Shown here piece after piece: positions 1 through 5,078 of a DNA stretch of 5,078 bases. Numbering within the stretch: position 1 is the first letter of the stretch; every line of letters begins with the position of its first letter. A program made the position numbers and the translations under genes. The notes under the pieces were generated by a model. The model saw nothing but the letters and a program-made list of their open reading frames with translations, was not told where the DNA came from and ran no database searches. The stretch comes from an uncultured Planctomycetaceae bacterium (GTDB lineage Bacteria; Planctomycetota; Planctomycetia; Planctomycetales; Planctomycetaceae), in NCBI GenBank assembly GCA_903823545.1, contig CAIJTL010001245.1, positions 1 to 5,078 of the forward strand, given 5' to 3'.

Positions 1-2
1 AT

Positions 3-485
3 GTTGCAGTCTTGCCGGCCAAAGAGACCGACACCGACGGCAAGACGATTCGGCAGTTGTTGGCAATGCACACCGAAGACGTGAAGTGTGCTCGTTGTCA
101 TGTCCGCTTCGATCCGATTGGCCTGGCGATGGAAGGCTTTGACTCCATCGGCCGCAGCCGAGCGAAAGATCTCGCCGGCCGGGCGATCGACAACGTCGTC
201 CAACTTCCGTCGGGTGAGCAAGCTCGCGGGGTGTCAGAGTTCTCGGAGTATCTCGCAAAGAGCCGTCGTTCGGACTTCGCGAAGACGCTGAATCGCAAGC
301 TGCTGGGCTATGCCTTGGGCCGCTCGTTGCAGCTCTCTGATCTAGTTTTGCTGGAGAAAATGGAGGCAACGCTCCACGAAACCGATTATCGTAGCGTGCC
401 TCTGTTTGAAGCTGTGGTTACCAGTCCCGTCTTCCGTAACCAACGTTGTCGTGAATTTGATACCGCGAAGTATGTCGCCCCGTAG
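3..485 (+). CDS. DUF1592/DUF1588/DUF1585-family planctomycete cytochrome-like protein, C-terminal part
   Basis: Only the C-terminal 160 residues or so are in the window; the frame is open to the left edge, so the true start lies outside, and the TTG at 12 is not a credible start. A CxxCH motif (C-A-R-C-H, positions 87-101) is followed by D-P-I-G-L-A-M-E-G-F-D-S-I-G-R, the hallmark of DUF1588 (PSCyt3), where the usual form is DP-GFALE-FD-GR. The rest matches DUF1585 (PSD2): a K-L-L-G-Y-A-L-G-R block, then a C-terminal S-P-V-F-R segment. These proteins are large, exported and abundant in planctomycetes. CxxCH suggests covalent haem c, but the biochemical role is unproven. The usual downstream partner is a DUF1552 protein, found here 844 bases further on instead of immediately adjacent. 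Family assignment is firm; function is not. Confidence 0.9.
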   Translation, partial: VAVLPAKETDTDGKTIRQLLAMHTEDVKCARCHVRFDPIGLAMEGFDSIGRSRAKDLAGRAIDNVVQLPSGEQARGVSEFSEYLAKSRRSDFAKTLNRKLLGYALGRSLQLSDLVLLEKMEATLHETDYRSVPLFEAVVTSPVFRNQRCREFDTAKYVAP

Positions 486-552
486 CTCAGGCGGCCTGCC
501 GAGCTTCAGCGTGATCCACCGCCACCCGTGAGTCATCGACGAGGATCTCATC
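486..552. other. Non-coding gap between the DUF1588/1585 gene and the small-protein gene
   Basis: This 67-base stretch carries no open frame on the plus strand that continues either neighbour. It is GC-rich in its left half, with GGCGG at 490-494 facing CCGCC at 519-523, and CAGG-CGG-CCTG at 488-498, but the possible stems are only 4-5 base pairs. It has no T-run, so it is not a convincing terminator. Its right end carries the ribosome binding site of the next gene (GAGGA, 541-545). It is the left junction of the presumed inserted module. Confidence 0.5.
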
Positions 553-765
553 ATGCGTCAGTCCAAGAGAATTGAAATGCTCGATGACGCAATGGTTGCC
601 GTTCTGCGAGATAAGACTCCCGCTCAGCGTTTGGCGATCAGTAATGGCATGTGGCGATCAGCGCGTCGGATGATTGAAGCGGTCTTGCAGAAAGAACATC
701 CCGATTGGTTCGCTGACACGATACAGCGTGAAGTGGCGCGGAGGATGTCGCATGGATCCGTCTGA
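553..765 (+). CDS. Small uncharacterised helical protein, partner of the nucleotidyltransferase
   Basis: Encodes 70 residues. The ATG is preceded by GAGGA at 541-545, seven bases upstream, which supports this start; Met9 is a less likely alternative. The protein is charged and predicted mostly helical, with no signal peptide or membrane segment, so it should be cytoplasmic. Visible blocks are K21-T-P-A-Q-R-L-A, W34-R-S-A-R-R-M-I-E-A and H49-P-D-W followed by R59-E-V-A-R-R-M-S-H-G. From memory, short proteins of this style (HPDW then E-V-A-R-R) occur next to nucleotidyltransferase genes in planctomycetes and other bacteria; I could not check this. The last 14 bases overlap the nucleotidyltransferase start, which points to coupled translation and a joint function. 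It could be an antitoxin or a regulator of its partner; that is inference. I see no DNA-binding domain and no HEPN RxxxxH motif I would trust. Confidence 0.8.
   Translation: MRQSKRIEMLDDAMVAVLRDKTPAQRLAISNGMWRSARRMIEAVLQKEHPDWFADTIQREVARRMSHGSV
740..744 (+). promoter_or_regulatory. Ribosome binding site GGAGG fixing the nucleotidyltransferase start
   Basis: GGAGG lies inside the end of the small-protein gene, seven bases before the ATG at 752. This favours 752 over the in-frame ATG at 674, which would require a 92-base overlap and adds 26 residues with no family resemblance. Confidence 0.75.
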
Positions 766-1330
766 TCTGCTGTCGCTACTCTCACGGAAACTCGATGAAC
801 TCGGAATCAGTTATTTAGTGACTGGCTCGATGGCCACGATTGCTTATGGCGAACCGCGTTTTACCAACGACATTGATGTGGTGGTCTCACTGCGCCCCGA
901 GGAGATCACACGCTTTTGCGATGCGTTCCCGATGCCGGACTTTTACGTCAGTGAGGATGCAGTAAAGGAAGCCGTCCGTGATCGACGACAATTCAATGTC
1001 ATCCATCCCGCATCTGGTTTGAAGGTTGATGTCATCATTCCCAAGGACGAAGATTTTGAACGCAGCCGTCAACAGCGCGGAGTCCGACTGCCAATTGGTG
1101 AGGGAGTCGAAGTCACTTTTGCATCGCCGGAAGATGTCATTATTCGCAAGATGCAATATTTTCGAGACGGCGGTTCGGAAAAGCACTTGAGGGACATCGC
1201 GAGCGTCCTCAAAATTCAACTTGATCGAATCGATCGACAATACATCTCCGCATGGGCGGATCGCCTTGCTGTTCGTGATGTCTGGGACTTGATCCTGACA
1301 CAAACCAATTCCACTAAGGAAACGACCTAA
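752..1330 (+). CDS. Nucleotidyltransferase-fold protein (DUF6036/AbiEii-like, Pol-beta superfamily)
   Basis: Encodes 192 residues, probably cytoplasmic. The nucleotidyltransferase signature is clear: G25-S26 in Y-L-V-T-G-S-M-A, then Y32-G-E-P-R-F-T-N-D40-I-D42-V, with a plausible third metal ligand at D93 in G-L-K-V-D-V-I. All acidic residues needed for two-metal nucleotidyl transfer therefore appear present. A C-terminal block, S125-P-E-D-V-I-I-R-K-M, followed by H-L-R-D-I-A at 145-150, is typical of the DUF6036/AbiEii-like group, not of tRNA or antibiotic nucleotidyltransferases. Such proteins can act as toxins or antitoxins that modify RNA or protein, but the target here cannot be read from sequence. 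It overlaps the small upstream gene by 14 bases, and its TAA overlaps the DUF1552 ATG by one base. Sampled lines are about 48% GC against 60-67% in both flanking genes, consistent with transfer. The fold is confident; the biological role is open. Confidence 0.88.
   Translation: MDPSDLLSLLSRKLDELGISYLVTGSMATIAYGEPRFTNDIDVVVSLRPEEITRFCDAFPMPDFYVSEDAVKEAVRDRRQFNVIHPASGLKVDVIIPKDEDFERSRQQRGVRLPIGEGVEVTFASPEDVIIRKMQYFRDGGSEKHLRDIASVLKIQLDRIDRQYISAWADRLAVRDVWDLILTQTNSTKETT
1316..1321 (+). promoter_or_regulatory. Ribosome binding site AAGGAA for the DUF1552 gene, inside the nucleotidyltransferase end
   Basis: AAGGAA is placed eight bases before the ATG at 1330 and falls within the last codons of the nucleotidyltransferase gene. 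Together with the TAATG stop/start overlap it makes translation of DUF1552 likely to depend on, or respond to, ribosomes finishing the upstream gene. Confidence 0.6.
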
Positions 1331-2634
1331 TGCCAGCCTCTCAACCAGCCATTTCGCGTCGCGTGTTGCTCAAGGGACTTGGTGCTTCGGTTGCTTTGCC
1401 GTGGCTGGAATCGATGTCGGCGTTGGGACGTGAGGCAATCGCGGCCGAGAAGGCGAAGACTCCGCAGCGGTTTGCCTGCATGTTCATCGGCGATGGCATT
1501 TCGCCGCCGCATTGGTGGGCCAAGGGGAATGGCAGCGAGATGGAGTTGGGGTCGTCGCTCGAATCGCTGGCTCCGTTCAAGGAGAAGCTCAACGTTATCA
1601 ACGGTCTGTTCAATCGTGAGGGAGACGGCGGACACGCTCGCTGCACGGGCAACATTTTGTCCGGAGCGAATCTGCATCGAGGGAGCATCATCAAGGGTGG
1701 CGTCAGCATGGATCAGAAGCTGGCCACTCACTATGGCGATGACACGCTGGTACCGAGCCTCGTGTTGGGCTGCGAACAACCGGTGAGCGGCTTCCACGAG
1801 AGCCAATACTCAATGGTCTACGCCTCGCACATTTCCTGGCGCAACCCCGATTCTCCGATCCCGATTGAGTTGTATCCATCGCTCGCGTTCGACAGCCTCT
1901 TCGGCAGTCAGACCGGTAAGCTGCAAGGGAGCATCCTCGACCAAGTTCTCGAAGAGGCGAATGATCTGCGCCGCGCGGTCAGCGGCTCTGACCAGGTGAA
2001 GATCGACGAGTACCTCACGTCGGTTCGCGAAACCGAGCAGCGGTTGCAAAAGCTCAATCGCAACAAAGCGGAGGAAGACGGAGCCGCCGCCGCCGCTTCA
2101 GCAAAACAACGTCCGCCAGTCGGTCAGCCGAAGGACTTCCGCGAGTACGCCCGCCTGATGTGCGACATCATCGCGCTGGCGTTTCAAACCGATCGTTCCC
2201 GCGTGGCGACGTTGCTGATGTCACGCGACCTGTCGGGGCAGGTTTACCCATTCCTCAACGTGCGCGACGACCATCACAGCTACTCGCACTCAAACGAAGG
2301 TCCTGAGTACCAATCGATCGTGAAGTTCCACGTCGAGCAGTACGCCTACCTCATCGACCGCCTCTCGAAGATGCAGGAAGGAGACGAAACCGTCCTCGAC
2401 AACTCATGCTTGATGTTCGTCTCCGAGCACTGGAACGCTCACAACGGTAATCAAGTGCCGCTGGTTCTGGCCGGTGGTTTGGGCGGCCAGTTGAAGACGG
2501 GGCGTTCGCTGGACTACATGCAAGCTGGCAACGACAAGCGCAAGCTGTGCAGCCTGTATCTCTCGCTAATGGACCGCATGGGACTGGAACTGCCGCAGTT
2601 CGGCGATTCAAAAGAACGGTTGGCGGGTATCTAG
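1330..2634 (+). CDS. DUF1552 (HXXSHH-type) exported protein with Tat signal
   Basis: Encodes 434 residues, a normal full length for the family. The N terminus is a twin-arginine signal: S9-R10-R11-V-L-L-K, then a hydrophobic stretch G16-L26, so it should be folded in the cytoplasm and exported. The body has DUF1552 features: F-I-G-D-G-I-S-P-P-H-W-W near residue 52, the A-R-C-T-G-N-I-L-S-G segment, a central charged helical region with an alanine-rich linker (about residues 251-257), and a C-terminal L-V-L-A-G-G-L-G-G-Q-L-K-T-G-R block followed by L-M-D-R-M-G and F-G-D-S. The name-giving HXXSHH motif appears as H316-S-Y-S319-H320-S321, with the last histidine replaced by serine. DUF1552 genes normally follow a DUF1592-type gene directly; here the two-gene module intervenes. 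No enzymatic activity is established for the family. The start is chosen from the Tat motif and the AAGGAA eight bases upstream. Confidence 0.93.
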   Translation: MPASQPAISRRVLLKGLGASVALPWLESMSALGREAIAAEKAKTPQRFACMFIGDGISPPHWWAKGNGSEMELGSSLESLAPFKEKLNVINGLFNREGDGGHARCTGNILSGANLHRGSIIKGGVSMDQKLATHYGDDTLVPSLVLGCEQPVSGFHESQYSMVYASHISWRNPDSPIPIELYPSLAFDSLFGSQTGKLQGSILDQVLEEANDLRRAVSGSDQVKIDEYLTSVRETEQRLQKLNRNKAEEDGAAAAASAKQRPPVGQPKDFREYARLMCDIIALAFQTDRSRVATLLMSRDLSGQVYPFLNVRDDHHSYSHSNEGPEYQSIVKFHVEQYAYLIDRLSKMQEGDETVLDNSCLMFVSEHWNAHNGNQVPLVLAGGLGGQLKTGRSLDYMQAGNDKRKLCSLYLSLMDRMGLELPQFGDSKERLAGI

Positions 2635-2676
2635 TGGTGGAACTACTTGACGTTGCGATCACAGCATACTTTTTCG

Positions 2677-2715
2677 GGGCCGATAGATCGGGTCTCCTTC
2701 CCGATCTACCGGCCC
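2677..2715. terminator. Strong stem-loop between convergent genes, probable bidirectional terminator
   Basis: Left arm 2677-2692 and right arm 2700-2715 pair at 15 of 16 positions, the only mismatch being A2683 against C2709, around a seven-base loop (TCTCCTT, 2693-2699). It lies 42 bases after the DUF1552 stop and 12 bases beyond the peptidase stop, so it could end both transcripts. Neither strand has a T-run after the stem (the only T-run, 2670-2674, precedes it on the plus strand), so it is not a classic intrinsic terminator. It may instead be a dispersed palindromic repeat or an mRNA 3'-end stabiliser. Confidence 0.55.
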
Positions 2716-2730
2716 TGGAGAGCCGGTCTA
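2684..2730. repeat. Compound inverted repeat with alternative pairings
   Basis: Besides the main stem, the 14-base segment 2684-2697 (TAGATCGGGTCTCC) is nearly the reverse complement of 2717-2730 (GGAGAGCCGGTCTA): 12 Watson-Crick pairs, one G-T and one G-G. A third short helix joins ACCGGC 2708-2713 with GCCGGT 2722-2727 around an eight-base loop. These helices share bases and exclude one another. The peptidase stop codon (2728-2730) is part of the outer arm. Such layered palindromes resemble REP-type intergenic repeats, but only one copy is in the window, so membership of a dispersed family is unproven. Confidence 0.5.
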
Positions 2731-4869
2731 CTTTGAATTCATCTTCAAGCTCTTGACCAAGAAAGCCCATTGATCGGCGACCTCTTCGATGATTTTGGAG
2801 GTTGGCTTTCCCGCGCCGTGACCTGCTCGTGTTTCGATCCGAATCAGGTTTGGTGCGTCGCCGGTTTGAGCGGCTTGCAGAGCGGCGGCGAATTTGAAGC
2901 TGTGGCCAGGGACGACTCGATCATCGGTATCGGCGGTGGTCACCATCGTCGCCGGATACTTCGTTCCCGGTTTGACGTTGTGGTACGGCGAATATTTGTA
3001 AATCGCCGCGAACTGTTTCGGATCATCGGCGCTACCGTAATCGTCCACCCAGAATCGTCCGGCAGTGAACTTGTGGAAGCGAAGCATGTCCATCACACCG
3101 ACGGCGGGCAAACACGCACCGAACAAATCAGGCCGCTGAGTCATGCAGGCGCCGACTAAGAGGCCGCCGTTGCTCCCCCCCTGAATCGCTAGCTTCTCAG
3201 TCTTCGTGTACCCATTCTCGATCAACCATTCGCCCGCAGCGATGAAATCATCGAAGACGTTTTGCTTATTGAGCTTCGTTCCACCTTGATGCCACTCTTC
3301 GCCATATTCGCCGCCACCGCGCAGGTTCGGCATCGCGAAGATGCCTCCCATTTCCATCCAGCCCAAGCGAGCAACCGAGAAGCTCGGGGTGAGCGAAATC
3401 GAAAAGCCTCCGTAGCCATACAACAGCGTCGGGTTTGAGCCGTCCTTCTTCAGCCCCTTCTTGTAGGCGAGGAACATCGGCACGCGAGTCCCATCTTTGC
3501 TTTTGAAGAAGACTTGCTCGACGAGGTAATCGTCCGGATTGAACTTCACTTTCGTTTGTCGGAAGAGAGTACTTTTGCCAGTCAGCATGTCGTAACGAAA
3601 GATACTGGAAGGGGTCGCGAAGCTGGAGAAAGAATAGAACGTCTCGGTGTCTTCGCGCCGTCCGCCGAATCCTGCTGCGGAGCCAATGCCGGGGAAGTCA
3701 ACTTCCCGAACAAAGCTGCCGTCGAGTCGGAAGAGTTTGACCTGAGTCTTCGCGTCCTTGAGATACGTTGTGACGAACTGATTCGCGACGATGTTGACTC
3801 CGACCAGCGTTTCTTTCGATTCGGGGATCAGCTCTTTGAATTCTTTCGGATCGACCGGCTTGCGCGTGTCGATGGCAATGACTCGTTTACGTGGCGCGTT
3901 GAGGTCTGTCTGAAAATAGAAGACCGCTCCGTCGTTGCCGATGAAGCTGTATTCGTTGTCGAAGTTCTCAATGAGATCAACCGGCATTCCGTAAGGTTCG
4001 AGCAGATCCTTGTAGGCAATGCGGTACTTGTCGTCGGTCCCTTTCCATGTCGTGATGATCAAGTAGCGGCCATCTTCTGTGACCGACGTTTGAAAGCCCC
4101 AGTCAGGTTGGTCTGGACGCTTAAAGACGAGTACATCGTCCGACTGAGGAGTTCCGATTCGGTGAAAGTAGACCTTTTGGTTTTTGTTGAGTCCCTGAAA
4201 CGCGGCCCCCTCTTTCGGGGCATCAAACCGGCTGTAGAAGAATCCGCGTGAGTCGTTCGTCCAAGAAACGCCGCTGAACTTGATCCACTTCAGTTCGTCC
4301 GCGAGCAAACGGCCGGAGTCAATTTCCATGATTCTCCATGTGTTCCAGTCCGAACCCGCCTCGGCCACGCTGTAGGCGACGTACTTGCCGTCGTCGCTGA
4401 ACGATGTCGCGGCCAATGCGACGGTTCCGTCCTTTGACCACGAGTTCGGATCGAGCAACACACGTGGTTCACCATCTAATTTGTCGAGCACATAGAGCAC
4501 CGACTGATTCTGCAAACCGTCGTTCTTGGAGTAGTAATACCGCCCGCCGACCTTTGACGGCACGCCGAACTTCTCGTAGTTCCAAAGTTCCGTCAGCCGC
4601 TTCTTGATCGGCTCACGTTGCGGAATCGACTCCAAAAACGAGAAGGTCAACTTGTTCTGAGCTTCAATCCATTCGGCGACTTCTTTTGACTGACGAACGT
4701 CATCTTCTAACCAGCGATACGGGTCCGGGACTTTCACACCATGATACTCATCAACTTGGTCTATCTTTTTCGTCGCGACGTAATTCATACGTTTCTCCTG
4801 CCCAAAGACACTCACCACGAAACTCGCCAGCACAACCACCGCCATCACAGCCGTTTTCAATCGTCGCAT
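2728..4869 (-). CDS. Secreted prolyl oligopeptidase (peptidase family S9A)
   Basis: Encodes 713 residues, matching the roughly 710 of the family. It cleaves short peptides on the carboxyl side of proline. An N-terminal Sec signal (R2-R3-L-K, hydrophobic 7-22, likely cleavage after V21-F-G23) places it in the periplasm or outside. The Y-H-G-V-K-V-P-D-P-Y-R-W-L-E-D start of the mature protein is classic. Residues of about 80-430 form the beta-propeller gate, and the alpha/beta-hydrolase domain occupies roughly 475-713. The catalytic triad is complete: S566 in G-G-S-N-G-G, D649 in D-T-D-D-R-V-V-P and H684 in A-G-H-G-A-G-K-P-T. Oxyanion Tyr486 (Y-G-Y-G-G-F), Asn567, proline-stacking Trp607 and substrate-binding Arg651 match the porcine enzyme's Y473, N555, W595 and R643. 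It is convergent with DUF1552 and apparently transcribed alone. A run of seven C at 3175-3181, just before the Ser codon, is a possible slippage or sequencing-error site, but the frame is intact. Confidence 0.97.
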   Translation of the reverse strand: MRRLKTAVMAVVVLASFVVSVFGQEKRMNYVATKKIDQVDEYHGVKVPDPYRWLEDDVRQSKEVAEWIEAQNKLTFSFLESIPQREPIKKRLTELWNYEKFGVPSKVGGRYYYSKNDGLQNQSVLYVLDKLDGEPRVLLDPNSWSKDGTVALAATSFSDDGKYVAYSVAEAGSDWNTWRIMEIDSGRLLADELKWIKFSGVSWTNDSRGFFYSRFDAPKEGAAFQGLNKNQKVYFHRIGTPQSDDVLVFKRPDQPDWGFQTSVTEDGRYLIITTWKGTDDKYRIAYKDLLEPYGMPVDLIENFDNEYSFIGNDGAVFYFQTDLNAPRKRVIAIDTRKPVDPKEFKELIPESKETLVGVNIVANQFVTTYLKDAKTQVKLFRLDGSFVREVDFPGIGSAAGFGGRREDTETFYSFSSFATPSSIFRYDMLTGKSTLFRQTKVKFNPDDYLVEQVFFKSKDGTRVPMFLAYKKGLKKDGSNPTLLYGYGGFSISLTPSFSVARLGWMEMGGIFAMPNLRGGGEYGEEWHQGGTKLNKQNVFDDFIAAGEWLIENGYTKTEKLAIQGGSNGGLLVGACMTQRPDLFGACLPAVGVMDMLRFHKFTAGRFWVDDYGSADDPKQFAAIYKYSPYHNVKPGTKYPATMVTTADTDDRVVPGHSFKFAAALQAAQTGDAPNLIRIETRAGHGAGKPTSKIIEEVADQWAFLVKSLKMNSK

Positions 4870-4873
4870 GGAG

Positions 4874-4882
4874 TTCCTCCTT
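4874..4882 (-). promoter_or_regulatory. Strong ribosome binding site of the prolyl oligopeptidase gene
   Basis: Read on the minus strand, AAGGAGGAA stands four bases before the ATG at 4869 (six bases from the GGAGG core), a near-perfect anti-16S match that fixes the start. The core and spacer also form a small self-complementary unit (GGAG-GAA-CTCC) that could weakly mask the site. Confidence 0.85.
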
Positions 4883-5078
4883 GTTGTCTAGTTAATTGAT
4901 ACTCAGAAACGCTGCCTCAAAAGATCTGCCTGACCTTTCGGCCTGACGGTCACGTTTCTGACAGCATTGGTCGCGAAGGATAACGGTCAGCGATCGGTTT
5001 GCTACGGAGCCATGAACTCGATCCAGGGCATGCTAGTTTTTGAGTCTGAGCAACATTTAACCCGAAGCGCGGTCGAGG
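4883..5078. other. Upstream region of the peptidase gene; no supported gene, TGAC/GTCA half-site cluster
   Basis: This stretch holds no gene I can support. It should contain the peptidase promoter, but no convincing -35/-10 pair stands out; the AT-rich stretch at about 4888-4902 next to the start is the likeliest -10 area. Between 4931 and 4989 there are three TGAC words (4931, 4944, 4959) and two GTCA words (4949, 4986), including the palindrome TGAC-G-GTCA at 4944-4952 and a GCCTGAC direct repeat at 4928-4934 and 4941-4947. These could be an operator. A short frame from the ATG at 5012 runs off the right edge and cannot be judged. Confidence 0.4.

Noticed and set aside
342..554. Minus-strand 70-residue frame covering the end of the first gene and the gap
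   Set aside because: Most of it is antisense to the DUF1585 region and no ribosome site or domain supports it.
674..751. Upstream in-frame ATG extending the nucleotidyltransferase by 26 residues
   Set aside because: The extension runs deep inside the small-protein gene and lacks family similarity; GGAGG at 740-744 supports the ATG at 752.
887..1303. Minus-strand open frame of 138 residues opposite the nucleotidyltransferase
   Set aside because: It is antisense to a gene with a complete catalytic signature and shows no domain or clear ribosome site.
1327..1806. Minus-strand open frame of 159 residues opposite DUF1552, and another at 1341-1709
   Set aside because: Both are shadows of a well-supported DUF1552 gene, with arginine/serine/histidine-rich sequence and no family resemblance.
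2351..2770. Minus-strand open frame spanning the DUF1552 end and the intergenic palindrome
   Set aside because: It crosses the hairpin and overlaps both real genes; the low-complexity arginine/proline/serine composition is typical of a spurious frame.
3514..4251. Plus-strand open frame of 245 residues opposite the peptidase gene
   Set aside because: It lies entirely antisense to an intact prolyl oligopeptidase, shows no recognisable domain and has the composition expected of a mirrored coding frame.
5012..5078. Possible divergent gene starting at ATG 5012 and running off the right edge
   Set aside because: Only 22 codons are visible, the GGAG at 5006-5009 is just two bases from the ATG, and no family is recognisable.
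4950..5078. Minus-strand frame open from the right edge to a TGA at 4950-4952 (42 codons), possibly the end of an upstream gene
   Set aside because: The translation resembles no known protein end and the length is compatible with chance.
1..5078. CRISPR array, tRNA, rRNA or insertion-sequence transposase
   Set aside because: I saw no regularly spaced repeats, cloverleaf, rRNA-like sequence or transposase motifs anywhere in the window.

Overview
The window looks chromosomal and most likely comes from a Planctomycetota bacterium (Verrucomicrobiota is a weaker alternative). The basis is the side-by-side presence of a DUF1588/DUF1585 'planctomycete cytochrome' protein and a Tat-exported DUF1552 protein, a pairing typical of these phyla. 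The moderately high GC content (about 57-67% in 60-base lines I counted by hand from the flanking genes) fits. No lineage below phylum can be read from the sequence.

Layout, left to right. (1) Up to 485, plus strand: the C-terminal end of a DUF1592-type protein with a CxxCH motif. (2) 486-552: a short gap with no gene. (3) 553-765 and 752-1330, plus strand: a 70-residue helical protein overlapping a 192-residue nucleotidyltransferase-fold protein. They form a compact two-gene module of lower GC (about 48% in sampled lines of the nucleotidyltransferase). (4) 1330-2634, plus strand: a DUF1552 protein whose ATG shares one base with the nucleotidyltransferase stop. (5) 2635-2727: a convergent intergenic gap filled mostly by a compound inverted repeat that probably ends transcription. 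(6) 2728-4869, minus strand: a full-length secreted prolyl oligopeptidase (family S9A) with every catalytic residue in place. (7) 4870-5078: upstream region of the peptidase, with a strong ribosome binding site next to the start and a cluster of TGAC/GTCA half-sites, but no gene I can support.

How the genes fit together. The partial gene and the DUF1552 gene probably form one exported-protein operon of unproven function. The small-protein/nucleotidyltransferase module sits between them, in the same orientation, with tight overlaps, so it may be transcribed with them and be translationally coupled to DUF1552. Its different base composition and its position suggest a later insertion. The pair resembles a toxin-antitoxin-like or nucleotidyl-transfer module, and it is the most interesting part of the window. 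The peptidase is an independent convergent unit that would degrade proline-containing oligopeptides outside the cytoplasm.
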